DNA of 64,000 nucleotides from Terrihabitans soli (GCF_014191545.1 NZ_AP023361.1:248001-312000), one strand, 5' to 3'; positions 1 through 8,735 are shown, counted from the first letter of the stretch. Notes: a model not told the origin generated them from the letters alone. Made by a program: numbers and translations.

Positions 1-547
1 CGAGGCCGAATTCGAGGTCGCGGCGGTCCTTTTCGGTGATGACGTCGAGCGGCAGAACCGCGCCGACAACGCTGACGCCCTTGCGTTCGGACAGAACGCC
101 GCCGGTGATGATCTTGCCGATCATGTAGTCTTTGCCGTGTTCGGCGACTTCCATGCGGATCTTGCCGTCATCGAGCAGGATCTGAACGCCGGGCTTGGCG
201 GCCGCGAAGATTTCCTTGTGCGGAAGATAGGCGCGCGTTTTGTCGCCGGGCGCAGAGTCAAGATCGAAGCGGAACGTCTCGCCGTTCGCGAGCGTCACCG
301 GGCCGTCCTTGAAGGTACCGACGCGCAGTTTCGGGCCCTGCAGATCGAGCAGGATGCCGATCGCAACACCGGTTTTCTTTTCGAGGGCGCGGATCGCCTC
401 AAAGCGCGCTTTGTGATCTTCATGCGTGCCGTGGCTCATATTGAGGCGGAACATGTCCACCCCGGCATGAAACAGCTTTTCGAGCATTTCGGGGCTCGAT
501 GAAGCAGGCCCGACGGTCGCGACGATTTTGGCTTTGCGGTTGCGCAT
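1..547 (-). CDS. pyk: Pyruvate kinase, N-terminal part (cut by window edge)
   Basis: Reading leftward from the ATG at 547 gives a continuous frame of about 182 residues that runs off the window. It begins MRNRKAKIVATVGPASSS and continues with FRLNMSHGTHEDH, ILLDLQGPKLRVG and a later ILLDDGKI segment, the hallmarks of the pyruvate kinase A domain and the start of the B domain. The full family protein is about 475 residues, so the catalytic lysine, metal site and C-terminal domain lie outside. The enzyme converts phosphoenolpyruvate and ADP to pyruvate and ATP. It lies 36 bp downstream of the glycerate kinase gene on the same strand, so the two steps leading from glycerate to pyruvate are probably co-transcribed. 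Confidence 0.95.
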   Translation of the reverse strand, partial: MRNRKAKIVATVGPASSSPEMLEKLFHAGVDMFRLNMSHGTHEDHKARFEAIRALEKKTGVAIGILLDLQGPKLRVGTFKDGPVTLANGETFRFDLDSAPGDKTRAYLPHKEIFAAAKPGVQILLDDGKIRMEVAEHGKDYMIGKIITGGVLSERKGVSVVGAVLPLDVITEKDRRDLEFGL

Positions 548-583
548 GTTTTTTACAGCGGGCGCGGCGCCCGCTCCCTTCAA

Positions 584-1876
584 TCAGCTGATTATTATTG
601 CACGGAAATCATTGACGTTGGTCAGCGTCGGCCCGGTGACGACGAGGCTGTCGAGCTTGCTAAAGAAGCTGTAGCCGTCATTGTCGGCAAGGGCCGCTTT
701 GGCGCTGACGCCGAGCTTTGCGGCGCGGGCCAGAATATCGTCGAGCGCGATCGCGCCGGCATTGTCCTCGCTGCCGTCGATGCCGTCGGTGTCGGCGGCG
801 ATGGCATGCACGCCCGGCAAGCCGTCGAGGGCGACAGCAAGCGCGAGCAGGAATTCGGCGCAGCGGCCGCCGCGGCCTTTGCCGCGCACCGTCACTGTAG
901 TTTCTCCGCCGGACAGCAGCACGCAGGGGCGTTTTGCCGGCTGTCCGTATTTTTCGACCTGGCGGGCAATGCCGGCCATGACGCGTGCGACTTCGCGCGC
1001 TTCGCCTTCGATGGCATCACCGAGAATGAGGGGCGTATAGCCCGCTTTGCGCGCGACTTCGGCAGCAGCTTCGAGAGAGAGCTGCGGCGTTGCAATCATC
1101 TCCAGGACATTGCCCTCAAGGCTCTTGTCGCCGGGCTTGATGCTTTCTTCCGCGCCCTTCTCCAGATGATCGATCGCGGCTTTCGGCTCGGCGATCTTGT
1201 ATTTGCGGACGATGGACAGCGCGTCGGCGAAAGTCGTCTTGTCGGGCACGGTCGGGCCGGAGCCGATGACGGACGGATCATCGCCCGGAACGTCGGAGAT
1301 CAGCAGCGAGACGACTTCGGCCGGATGGGCGGCCGCCGCAAGGCGCCCGCCTTTGATGGCCGAGAGGTGCTTGCGCACGCAGTTCATCTCATCGATCGAG
1401 GCGCCGGAGGCGAGAAGCGCCTTGTTGATCGCCTGCTTGTCGGCGAGCGTCAGATCGCCGGCGGGAAGCGGCATCAGGGCCGAGGCGCCGCCGGAAATGA
1501 GGGCGATGACGAGGTCGTCTTTGGTCAGTCCCTGCACCTTGGCGAGGATCTTGCGGGCGGCGTCTTCGCCGTTCTTGTCGGGGACCGGGTGCGAACTCTC
1601 GAGAATTTCGATGTGTTTGCACGCAACGGCATGGCCGTAACGAGTGACCACGACGCCCTCAAGCGGGCCCTGCCAATGGTCCTCGACCGCTTTGGCCATG
1701 GCCGCTGAGGCCTTGCCGGCGCCGATCACGATGGTACGGCCCTTGGGGGGCTTGGGGAGGTAATTCGGAACGATCACAGCCGGCAACGCCGCTTTGACCG
1801 CCGCATCGAACATGGACAGCAGCAGGTCTTTTGGGGTCACGGCGAGATCGATTTTTGCGGGCTGGCCCGGTGCCAT
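584..1876 (-). CDS. ttuD: Glycerate 2-kinase (MOFRL family)
   Basis: The 430-residue product matches the GckA/TtuD type of glycerate kinase. It has an N-terminal domain with IVIGAGKASAAMAKA and LISGGASALMPLP and a C-terminal MOFRL domain with LLSGGETTVTVRGKGRGG and AADTDGIDGSEDNAGA. It phosphorylates D-glycerate to 2-phosphoglycerate, which feeds lower glycolysis. The frame is open to a TTG at 1930, but the ATG at 1876 is preferred because GGAAGG lies about five bases before it and family members begin near this point. The gene precedes pyk on the same strand, so the pair forms a logical glycerate-to-pyruvate unit. The gene symbol is by family; members are named ttuD, gckA or glxK in different genomes. 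Confidence 0.92.
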   Translation of the reverse strand: MAPGQPAKIDLAVTPKDLLLSMFDAAVKAALPAVIVPNYLPKPPKGRTIVIGAGKASAAMAKAVEDHWQGPLEGVVVTRYGHAVACKHIEILESSHPVPDKNGEDAARKILAKVQGLTKDDLVIALISGGASALMPLPAGDLTLADKQAINKALLASGASIDEMNCVRKHLSAIKGGRLAAAAHPAEVVSLLISDVPGDDPSVIGSGPTVPDKTTFADALSIVRKYKIAEPKAAIDHLEKGAEESIKPGDKSLEGNVLEMIATPQLSLEAAAEVARKAGYTPLILGDAIEGEAREVARVMAGIARQVEKYGQPAKRPCVLLSGGETTVTVRGKGRGGRCAEFLLALAVALDGLPGVHAIAADTDGIDGSEDNAGAIALDDILARAAKLGVSAKAALADNDGYSFFSKLDSLVVTGPTLTNVNDFRAIIIS

Positions 1877-1973
1877 TTTTGCCTTCCACCAGGGAAGCAG
1901 TTTTGTGGCGGAACTACCCGGCAAATTCAACCGCGGAACCGGGACCGCGGCAAAAAGGCTTCAAACCAATGTT

Positions 1974-2411
1974 TTAACCGGTTACGACAATCCGCGTCGA
2001 TGCCTTGCCGTAGGAAGAGACGAGCCGGAACAGGGTCTTGGCATTGGCAGGGTGAAGCCGGATGCAGCCATGCGAAGCGGGGCGGCCGAGCGCGCCGATC
2101 GAGGTCGTCCCATGGACCGCCCAGCCCTCGGTGAAGAACATCGCATAGGGCATAGGTGCGTTGTCGTATTTGCGCGAATACCACATCGTGTGCATGCGCT
2201 TGATCGAGTAATTGCCGAGCGGCGTCTTATAGCCTTTGGCGGCCGTTGAGACCTTGAACTGATAGGTCAGCTGCTCGCCGACATAGACCCGCATCACCTG
2301 TTCGGCTTTCGAAATGCGGACGGTGACGGCGGCGTCCGCGGGACGGGCGAGGACAAGACCGAGAAATGCGACGGCAAAAGCTGTAAAGCGCAGCATCTTC
2401 AAAAGCCCCAT
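1974..2411 (-). CDS. L,D-transpeptidase (YkuD domain), secreted
   Basis: A 145-residue protein with an N-terminal signal peptide (LRFTAFAVAFLGLVLARPADA) followed by a single YkuD domain. The catalytic signature is present: HG in WAVHGTTSIGALG and SHGCIRL carrying the nucleophilic cysteine. Such enzymes act in the periplasm, making 3-3 peptidoglycan crosslinks or attaching proteins to peptidoglycan. The frame is open upstream to 2555, but the ATG at 2411 puts the signal peptide at the N terminus. No separate substrate-binding or LysM domain is present, so this is a minimal member and its exact linkage specificity cannot be read from sequence. Confidence 0.88.
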   Translation of the reverse strand: MGLLKMLRFTAFAVAFLGLVLARPADAAVTVRISKAEQVMRVYVGEQLTYQFKVSTAAKGYKTPLGNYSIKRMHTMWYSRKYDNAPMPYAMFFTEGWAVHGTTSIGALGRPASHGCIRLHPANAKTLFRLVSSYGKASTRIVVTG

Positions 2412-2582
2412 TCGACCCCGGCAGAATAATTGCCAAAGCCGAATGGCTCGTAAAGGACGCGGGACGCGTCCGCGCATCTTTACATGCCGGATCGGTTGCA
2501 GCGCTGGTTCGGAACCAATGCAGGAGCTCCGGGCTTCCTTAGCCGTGTCATGCACCGTTCACAGACGGCGCGGGGAGGCTTC

Positions 2583-3086
2583 ATGAAAGAGATTTCAATC
2601 CTGTCTTTTGCCGCGCTCGCTTTTGCAGCAACCGGAGCCGATGCGGCCGATGCCGATTTTCTGAAGCGTTTCGGCGGCTCTTTCGCCGGGCAGGGCGGCG
2701 TCCGCACTGCCGCCGACTCGAGCCCCTGGAATGTGAAGTGCAAGGTTTCGGGCTCTTCGACCGAAAGCTCGGTCTCGCTCGACGGCACCTGCACGGCCGC
2801 TGCCGTCGTTACGCGCAAGATCGGCGCGGATCTCAAGGTCGATTCGGCGGGCACCTATACGGGCACCTATACAGGCTCGAAGATCGGGCCGGCCGCGCTC
2901 TCGGGGCGGCGCCAGGGCGATAGTGTTGTTCTGAACGTCACCTGGCCGAAGCCCGTCAATGGCGACACTAAGGCCGTGATGACCATCACCCCGACCGCCA
3001 ATGGCTTCACCTTCGCCGTCGACGATCTCGACCGCCCGGGAGGCAGCAAAGTGCGGATGACCGATATAAGGCTGGCCGCCAACTAG
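2583..3086 (+). CDS. Small secreted protein of unknown function
   Basis: A 167-residue protein with a signal peptide (MKEISILSFAALAFAATG, cleavage near ADA) and a mature part rich in Gly, Thr, Ser and Val. Short alternating hydrophobic stretches suggest a mostly beta-strand fold, with a TYTGTYTGSKIG segment in the middle. The start at 2583 is supported by GGGGAGG six bases upstream; the frame continues upstream to 2484 without a comparable ribosome site. Two cysteines (in NVKCKV and DGTCTA) could form a disulfide in the periplasm. A clear terminator follows. I do not recognise the family. It is transcribed divergently from the L,D-transpeptidase, which may hint at an envelope role, but that is inference. 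Confidence 0.7.
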   Translation: MKEISILSFAALAFAATGADAADADFLKRFGGSFAGQGGVRTAADSSPWNVKCKVSGSSTESSVSLDGTCTAAAVVTRKIGADLKVDSAGTYTGTYTGSKIGPAALSGRRQGDSVVLNVTWPKPVNGDTKAVMTITPTANGFTFAVDDLDRPGGSKVRMTDIRLAAN

Positions 3087-3097
3087 GGCCGAACGAC

Positions 3098-3127
3098 AAA
3101 AGCCGCAGGATGAACCCGCGGCTTTTT
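3098..3127 (+). terminator. Rho-independent terminator after the secreted-protein gene
   Basis: AAAAGCCGC pairs with GCGGCTTTT around a loop of about eleven bases, and the T run follows directly. It begins 12 bp after the stop codon at 3086. Confidence 0.8.
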
Positions 3128-3155
3128 GCGTCTTCAGCGAAGAGAAAGAGGCGAC

Positions 3156-3230
3156 TGGAGCGGGCGAAGGGATTCGAACCCTCGACCCCAACCTTGGCAA
3201 GGTTGTGCTCTACCCCTGAGCTACACCCGC
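3156..3230 (-). tRNA. tRNA-Gly (anticodon GCC), CCA encoded
   Basis: On the minus strand the acceptor stem GCGGGTG pairs with CGCCCGC and the D arm is GCTC/GAGC. The anticodon stem CAACC/GGTTG encloses loop TTGCCAA (anticodon GCC), and the T arm GAGGG/CCCTT encloses TTCGAAT. The discriminator base is T, and CCA is encoded at 3158-3156. All stems close, with one G-T pair in the acceptor and one in the T stem. Confidence 0.97.
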
Positions 3231-3510
3231 ACGCTGCCAGTCAGTCCCGCGGCGGCCGCGCCGCGAGGGGCGTTCTATGCCCCAGAATATCGGCCAATGC
3301 AACGCCGTTCAGGCCCTCACCCGAGAGCAAGTTTAAGGGAAGGACGGCCCCGCCGCATCGTTAACCGGGGCGGACTGCCCTTTCCGGTCAAACGCTTGTG
3401 GCCGATACGCCACGGAGGTGAATTCACCTCCGGGTTCAACCGAATGGCTGACGCGGCGAAGGATTACCCCCGTCATCTTCCACGCGAACCAGGTTGTGGG
3501 GGATGCGGGG

Positions 3511-6201
3511 ATGGTGCGGTTCGGAGCGGTTTCGGGACGGCAGGGGCAGCTCAGGGCGCTGCTGCTGGGGTCGGTCGCGGCCGGTGTCTTTGGGCTGACG
3601 GCGCCGGCCGTGGCCGAGCCGGACGCCTGCGTCATCGTCGCCAATGTCGCGACCTGCAGCGGCAATCAGTCGGGAGGCGTCCGTGAGGCCGAGTTTCCGA
3701 ACACCACCGATACATTGATCATCGAAAATGTGACGAGCGATATCGGATCGACCGGCAACGATAATGGCGTCCGCTGGGCTCCGGGTAACTTGGGCAATAC
3801 CGGGCCCTTCAACGTTATCAGCGATACCGGCGAATTCGCCATCCGCGCGCAGAGCAGCGGCTTCAGCCTTGCCAATGTCGATGGTCAGAACGTGTCGCTC
3901 GATCACACGGGGAATATTTTTGCAGGCGCTAGAGGCGTCGAGGCCTCCTCCAGAGGCTTCATCGCGAATGCGACGTCAGCCGGCGATGTCTCTGTAGCTG
4001 TGGAAGGCAACATTGTCAGCGAAGGCATCGGCATCAGCGCACTCTCGCAGTTCGACGACGGCGATGGCGATAGCGGCGATGCGATCGTGACCTTCTTCGG
4101 TGACATCGTCACCGAAGGCGATGACGCAATTTCCGCCTTGAGTATTGCCAATCACAACGGCGATTCCGGCGACGCCATCATCACCAGCGTCGGCATTATC
4201 GGCGGGGGGATATTCGCGAGCTCCGGCGTCGCCGGGGACGGGAACGCGGGCGATGCGCAGATCCAGTTCAGCGGCCGTCTAACCCAAGGCTCCATCGTTG
4301 CCCGCTCTGTTGTTCTTGGAGCAGGCAACGCAGGAGCGGTAGAGCTTTCGGCCTTCGGAGATATTCAACAAGGGGGATTGAGTGCGGAGTCGGTTGCAAT
4401 AGACGGCATAGCCTCGGCAGTTTCCGTTGAGGCGGATGTAGATATCGCGACAGTCGGCACGGCCATTGTTGCGCGATCACTCGGCACCACAGGTCAGGGA
4501 GATATCGACGTCGCAATTTCCGGCGGACGCGTGAACGGCGCGAGCACCGGGGTTGCGATCGAAGGCGGTGCAGCGAACTCGCTCTCAATCGATACGGATG
4601 CCACGCTGCTGAGCGCCGGAACGGCGATTTTTGGCGGTACCGGCGACGAGAGAATTTTCAATGAAGGGCGCGTGCAAGGAAATGTCGATCTTGGCGCGGG
4701 TCTCAATGATTTCAACAATGGCCTGTCGGGCGTCTTCAATACGGGAACGGTGATCGATCTCGGCGCCGCAGGTTTTCTGAACAATGGCGGGTTTGTCTCG
4801 ATCGGCGGGTCAAATTCCGTGCCGGTGACCGCGGAACTTACCGGCGGTTATGTGCAGGACGGCTTTCTGCGCGTCGACATCGCCGGAGGCACATCCGATC
4901 GTCTGAATGTGTCTGGAAGCGCCACTCTCGACGGCTTCGTGAACGCGACGGTGCATGGACTTATCTCGCAGACTCAGCAGTTCACCATCCTGTCCGCAGT
5001 GGGCGGTATCACCGATAACGGCATCGGCATCGAAGACACATTCGTCTTCGACTTCGATCTTTTCGTGAACGGCAACGATCTCATTCTCGAAGTCTCGGCG
5101 GACTTTACGCCCGCCGATGCCATTCTGACGCCGAACCAGCAGGCGGTGGCGGACCATCTCGACGATGCCCTTACGGCAGGAGGCGGCAATCTCGGCGCCG
5201 TGTTCGCTCATCTCGGCAATCAGCCGGATGCCGCTTCTTTCGCCGCGGCGCTCGACCGTCTGCATCCCGAGCCTTATCTCGCGCAGACTCAGAGCCTTCT
5301 GTTTGCAAATCTCAATTTTGCCGACGGTCTGATGAGCTGCCCCGTCAAGGGCGAGACGGCGGTCAGCAAATATCTGTCCGAAGGCGAATGCGGCTGGATC
5401 CGCTACAATGCCCGCCGCATCGAAGCCGACCGCACGGCGGAAAATATCGGCATCGAAGAGGATGTCTGGGGCGGATCGGCCGGTGCGCAGAAAGAGATCG
5501 CGCCAGGCCGCTTCATCAGCTTTGCCGCCGGCTACGACAAAATCGATCAGACGGTCGATGACCGCGCCTGGGCCGATGGCGATGTCTTCCACGCGGGCGT
5601 CGGCGCAAAATTCGTGCGCGGCAGCTGGCAGCTCTCGGCAGCGATCAGCGGCGGCTATGCGCAATACGACACGACGCGGTTCGATGTCCTGCCGGGCGTG
5701 AACGCCGAGGGCGATGCGCGATATGGTTTTGCGTCCGCGCGCCTGCGGGCCGCCTATCTGTTCGAGCGCGAGAGCTTCTATGTGAAGCCCCTCGTCGATA
5801 TGGACGCGACCGGCATTCATCGCAGCTCGTTCCACGAAGAAGGCGCGGGCGGCGCAGGTCTCGACGTCGAGGGTGGTACCGATATCCTCGTGTCGCTTGC
5901 GCCTGCGGTCGAGATCGGCGGCGAATATGCCGTGGGCGGGAATACCGTGCGGCCGTTCCTGCGCGCCGGAGTGCGCGCGTTCAGCGAGGATGAGCTCTCG
6001 GTGTCGGCGACGTTCTACAGCCTGCCGCAGCTCGAACCTCTGACGGTGACGACGCCGCTCGATCAGGTCATGGGGCAGGTTTCGGCCGGGCTCGATCTCG
6101 TGCGCGATGAGCGCTTCGATGCGCGTGTCAGCTATGACGGCATGTTCGGCGACCGGACGGTGCAGCATGCCGGCAATGTGAAGCTGAGGGTGAAGTTTTG
6201 A
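3511..6201 (+). CDS. Autotransporter (type Va) with beta-helix-like passenger
   Basis: An 896-residue protein. Residues 1 to about 36 form a long signal peptide (MVRFGAVSGRQ, then LRALLLGSVAAGVFGLT, ending near AVAEP). The passenger (about 40-560) is rich in Gly, Asn, Asp and Ser and contains four imperfect strand repeats near residues 185-300 built around DSGDAIVTFFGDI, DSGDAIITSVGII, NAGDAQIQFSGRL and NAGAVELSAFGDI, as expected for a right-handed beta helix. The last 280 or so residues form the autotransporter beta barrel (GCGWIRYNARR, then strands ending VKLRVKF with a terminal aromatic). The start at 3511 follows GTGGGGGA; the frame is open from 3418. A cysteine pair sits just after the signal (DACVIVANVATCS). 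The cargo function is unknown; no protease or lipase triad is evident. Confidence 0.9.
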   Translation: MVRFGAVSGRQGQLRALLLGSVAAGVFGLTAPAVAEPDACVIVANVATCSGNQSGGVREAEFPNTTDTLIIENVTSDIGSTGNDNGVRWAPGNLGNTGPFNVISDTGEFAIRAQSSGFSLANVDGQNVSLDHTGNIFAGARGVEASSRGFIANATSAGDVSVAVEGNIVSEGIGISALSQFDDGDGDSGDAIVTFFGDIVTEGDDAISALSIANHNGDSGDAIITSVGIIGGGIFASSGVAGDGNAGDAQIQFSGRLTQGSIVARSVVLGAGNAGAVELSAFGDIQQGGLSAESVAIDGIASAVSVEADVDIATVGTAIVARSLGTTGQGDIDVAISGGRVNGASTGVAIEGGAANSLSIDTDATLLSAGTAIFGGTGDERIFNEGRVQGNVDLGAGLNDFNNGLSGVFNTGTVIDLGAAGFLNNGGFVSIGGSNSVPVTAELTGGYVQDGFLRVDIAGGTSDRLNVSGSATLDGFVNATVHGLISQTQQFTILSAVGGITDNGIGIEDTFVFDFDLFVNGNDLILEVSADFTPADAILTPNQQAVADHLDDALTAGGGNLGAVFAHLGNQPDAASFAAALDRLHPEPYLAQTQSLLFANLNFADGLMSCPVKGETAVSKYLSEGECGWIRYNARRIEADRTAENIGIEEDVWGGSAGAQKEIAPGRFISFAAGYDKIDQTVDDRAWADGDVFHAGVGAKFVRGSWQLSAAISGGYAQYDTTRFDVLPGVNAEGDARYGFASARLRAAYLFERESFYVKPLVDMDATGIHRSSFHEEGAGGAGLDVEGGTDILVSLAPAVEIGGEYAVGGNTVRPFLRAGVRAFSEDELSVSATFYSLPQLEPLTVTTPLDQVMGQVSAGLDLVRDERFDARVSYDGMFGDRTVQHAGNVKLRVKF

Positions 6202-6245
6202 CGTATCTCCGATGCTTGTCACGCCGCCGCAACGGCGTGCGGCAT

Positions 6246-6299
6246 CGTGGCGACGTGCGGTTCGATAGCCCCCCGCTTCCCACCTCGCACGTCGCCACG
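6246..6299. repeat. 14 bp perfect inverted repeat, 26 nt spacer
   Basis: Arms CGTGGCGACGTGCG (6246-6259) and CGCACGTCGCCACG (6286-6299) are exact reverse complements. The stem would be very stable in RNA. It is not followed by a T run, so it is not a standard terminator. Confidence 0.75.
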
Positions 6300-6361
6300 T
6301 TCATTCGACGAACCGGAAGCCCAGAATGCCGCGCGCAACGCCCATCGGGTGTGCGGCAGCG

Positions 6362-6412
6362 CAGCGGCGTGCACGGCTCGGCGCCCCTATGCCAGGTCGC
6401 TGCACGCCGCTG
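6362..6412. repeat. 12 bp perfect inverted repeat, 27 nt spacer
   Basis: Arms CAGCGGCGTGCA (6362-6373) and TGCACGCCGCTG (6401-6412) are exact reverse complements. Spacer length resembles the neighbouring repeat at 6246-6299, although the arm sequences differ. Confidence 0.7.
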
Positions 6413-6457
6413 TAGCCATAAGGTCTCCAAGCCAAATTTGTGTTTAGCGGTGGATGC

Positions 6458-6497
6458 AATCCGGACTCGACAAACGCTGAGTTTCCGGATTTGTCGA
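6458..6497. promoter_or_regulatory. Two interleaved dyads upstream of the LuxR-type gene
   Basis: AATCCGG (6458-6464) with CCGGATT (6485-6491) and TCGACAAA (6467-6474) with TTTGTCGA (6490-6497) overlap, so only one can fold at a time. They could form alternative RNA hairpins or an operator. No binding protein can be named. Confidence 0.4.
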
Positions 6498-6632
6498 AGG
6501 TCTGGAACGGCGCCCGGGGGTTGAATTATTGGGCGCTGTGTATGTGCGGGGCGGCGTTATTCGATGCGCCGTTAAAACTTACATCGAATACGACTGTTCT
6601 CGGGGGATGGTGGGGACGTCGGGAGAGAAAAA

Positions 6633-7862
6633 GTGCGTAATCCTGGAGAGCTATCAGCCGATTGTCTGACGCAAATAGTGCCTGTGTGCCCGAGCGATAC
6701 GCGGCTTCAACCGAAGAGCGCGTACCGCATGACGACCGAACTGTCCGATCTGATCGGCCGCATTTACGACACTGCGCTTGAACCCGATCTTTGGCCGGAG
6801 GTTCTCGCCGAAGCCGCGCGCTTTCTGCCGGGCTATGCGGCGGCGCTGATGATCAAAGGCGGCGCCGATCAGAGCGGGCTCATCCATTATGACGACGGCG
6901 GCATAGATCCGCATTACAAGCAGCTCTATTTCGACCGATACATTAATTTCGATCCGACGCTGTGCGGTAACTTCTTTGCCGATCCGGATGCACCCGTCGC
7001 GGCAACGGATGTCGTGCCCTATCCCGTATTTACGCAGACCGGCTTTTTCCGCGACTGGGTCGAGCCGCAAGGTCTGGTCGATTTTCTCTGCGCGATGATC
7101 GACAAGTCGCCATCTGGCGCGGCGATCTTCAGCATCTTCCGTACGAAGCAGCAGGGCATGGTCGATGACGGTGCGCGCGAGCGCATGCGTCTTCTGATGC
7201 CGCATATAAGGAGATCTGTTCTGATCGGCCGGACCATCGGCTACGGGATCTCCCGCGCGGAAACCCTGGCCGATACGCTCGATAGCGTCAGTTCGGCGGT
7301 CTTTCTCGTCGGAGCCGGCGGGCGGCTTGTCGAAGCCAATGCGGCCGGCCATGCAATGATCGCGGAAGGATCGGTGCTGCGGGCGGGGACGGGACGACTG
7401 ATCGCGGGGGAAGCTGCCGCGGACCGCTCTTTGCGCGAAGCGTTCAGTGGCGCGGAGACGGGCGATGCGGGTCTCGGCACGCAGGCAATTGCGGTGACAC
7501 TCGTCTCGCAGGACGGGCTGAGTTATATCGCCCATGTTCTGCCGCTGACCTCCGGCGCGCGCCGTTCTGCCGGTGCGGGCTATGCGGCGGTTGCCGCGGT
7601 GTTCCTGCGCCGCGTGCAGCTCGACGGGCCGGCCATGCCCGAGGTCATTTCGAAGATGTACGGACTGACGCCGACGGAGCTGAAAGTGCTTCTGGCTGTG
7701 TTCGAGGCGGCGGGCATCAACGATATCGCCGACGCGCTCAAGGTATCTCCGGCGACGGTGAAGACGCATCTCAGCCGAATTTTCCTGAAGACCGGCACAA
7801 AACGTCAGGCCGATCTCGTCAAACTCGTCGCCGGGTTCGCCGCTTCGACGCGGCTTAGCTGA
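6633..7862 (+). CDS. LuxR-family transcriptional regulator
   Basis: A 409-residue regulator. The last 65 or so residues form a LuxR-type helix-turn-helix (YGLTPTELKVLLAVFE, then IADALKVSPATVKTHLSRIF and KTGTKRQADLVKL). The N-terminal 330 residues are a GAF/PAS-like sensory region found in many rhizobial regulators of this architecture; no response-regulator receiver or acyl-homoserine-lactone domain is seen. The start is GTG at 6633, chosen because GGGAGAG lies five to six bases upstream; an ATG at 6729 has no ribosome site. It is monocistronic and ends 3 bp from the convergent gloB. The ligand and targets are unknown; the adjacent autotransporter upstream is one candidate. Confidence 0.88.
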   Translation: MRNPGELSADCLTQIVPVCPSDTRLQPKSAYRMTTELSDLIGRIYDTALEPDLWPEVLAEAARFLPGYAAALMIKGGADQSGLIHYDDGGIDPHYKQLYFDRYINFDPTLCGNFFADPDAPVAATDVVPYPVFTQTGFFRDWVEPQGLVDFLCAMIDKSPSGAAIFSIFRTKQQGMVDDGARERMRLLMPHIRRSVLIGRTIGYGISRAETLADTLDSVSSAVFLVGAGGRLVEANAAGHAMIAEGSVLRAGTGRLIAGEAAADRSLREAFSGAETGDAGLGTQAIAVTLVSQDGLSYIAHVLPLTSGARRSAGAGYAAVAAVFLRRVQLDGPAMPEVISKMYGLTPTELKVLLAVFEAAGINDIADALKVSPATVKTHLSRIFLKTGTKRQADLVKLVAGFAASTRLS

Positions 7863-7865
7863 AAT

Positions 7866-8624
7866 TCACGCGCGGTTCTTGCGCTCGCGAACCTCGGTAA
7901 AAACGATCTCGGGCTTGGCGCCGGCTTTGCCGACGCCTTCGGCCACCGCCGCTTCATCGGCGCGCAGGAACGGGCTCGTCTTCTTTTCGAGGCCGAGATT
8001 GAACGGGACGGTCGGCTTTCCGCTCGCGCGAAGCTGTTCGATCTCGGCAGCGCGGGTTTTGAGCGCCGGATTATCCGGATCGACGCTCAGAGCAAAGCGC
8101 GCATTGGAGAGCGTATATTCATGGCCGCAATAGACGGTCGTGTCGTCGGGCAGTGCGCGCAGCTTTTTCAGCGAGTTCCACATGGCGGCCGGCGTGTCCT
8201 CGAACAGGCGGCCGCAGCCGAGCGCGAACATCGTGTCGCCGGAGAACAGCAGTTTCTCCTTGGGGAAATGGAAGACGATATGCCCCTTGGTGTGGCCGGG
8301 GGTGTCGTAGACATCGGCGGTGAACGGGCCGACCGTGACCGTGTCGCCCTCGCGCACGGTCTTTGACAGGCCGGGAATGCTGGAGGCTTCCGCCGCCGGG
8401 CCGGTGATCTCGGGTCTATAGGCTTTGGCCAGCGCCGGGATGCCGGCGATGTGGTCGTCGTGCTTGTGGGTGATCAGGATATGGGTCAGCCGCCAGTCCT
8501 CCTTCTCCAGCACGGCCTGGATGGGCGCCGCCTCCGGGGCATCGATCAGAACGACGGTTTCCCCTTCCTTGAGGAGCACGGCGTAATTGTCGGCAAGGCA
8601 GGGGATCAGGCGGATATCCGGCAT
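7866..8624 (-). CDS. gloB: Hydroxyacylglutathione hydrolase (glyoxalase II)
   Basis: A 252-residue metallo-beta-lactamase-fold enzyme that hydrolyses S-lactoylglutathione to lactate and glutathione, the second step of methylglyoxal detoxification. The dinuclear metal motif THKHDDH lies at residues 52-58. Further metal ligands are in DTPGHTKGH, FSGDTMF and CGHEYTLSNARF, the last being typical of glyoxalase II. The C-terminal RKNRA end matches family length. The start at 8624 is preferred over 8690 because GGAGAG precedes it and the next residues MPDIRLIPCL match the usual N terminus. It converges on the LuxR-type gene with a 3 bp gap. Confidence 0.95.
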   Translation of the reverse strand: MPDIRLIPCLADNYAVLLKEGETVVLIDAPEAAPIQAVLEKEDWRLTHILITHKHDDHIAGIPALAKAYRPEITGPAAEASSIPGLSKTVREGDTVTVGPFTADVYDTPGHTKGHIVFHFPKEKLLFSGDTMFALGCGRLFEDTPAAMWNSLKKLRALPDDTTVYCGHEYTLSNARFALSVDPDNPALKTRAAEIEQLRASGKPTVPFNLGLEKKTSPFLRADEAAVAEGVGKAGAKPEIVFTEVRERKNRA

Positions 8625-8709
8625 AGGCTCTCCATGGGGCGAGGGCGGAAATTGGGGGCCTTGCGCGGCGAGGTCAACCGCGCCCGGCAAAGGAAATGTG
8701 CCGGGGCCG

Positions 8710-8735
8710 TGAACCTTCCGGTGCCGCGCGGCGAC
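8710..8735 (+). promoter_or_regulatory. ECF-type promoter element, small secreted protein 1
   Basis: TGAAC at 8710-8714 is followed after 17 bases by CGAC at 8732-8735. The same arrangement occurs at 9139 and 9563, and TGAAC-N17-CGTT occurs before rpoH2. It lies about 60 bp before the start codon. Confidence 0.5.

Larger units (their letters stand above)
6202..6632. other. 430 bp non-coding stretch with several inverted repeats
   Basis: No convincing gene is present; the open frame at 6198-6524 has no ribosome site and an atypical composition. Instead the stretch holds a perfect 7 bp hairpin (6220-6239), a 14 bp perfect inverted repeat (6246-6299), a 12 bp perfect inverted repeat (6362-6412) and two overlapping dyads (6458-6497). 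The first hairpins may end autotransporter transcription, although none has a T run. The last dyads lie about 140-175 bp before the LuxR-type gene and could be an operator. Confidence 0.6.

Noticed and set aside
4810-6222. 470-codon frame opposite the autotransporter
   Set aside because: Antisense shadow in GC-rich DNA; rich in Arg/His/Ala without domain pattern.
6198-6524. 108-codon frame in the autotransporter-LuxR gap
   Set aside because: Overlaps the autotransporter stop, has no ribosome site and the region is made of inverted repeats.
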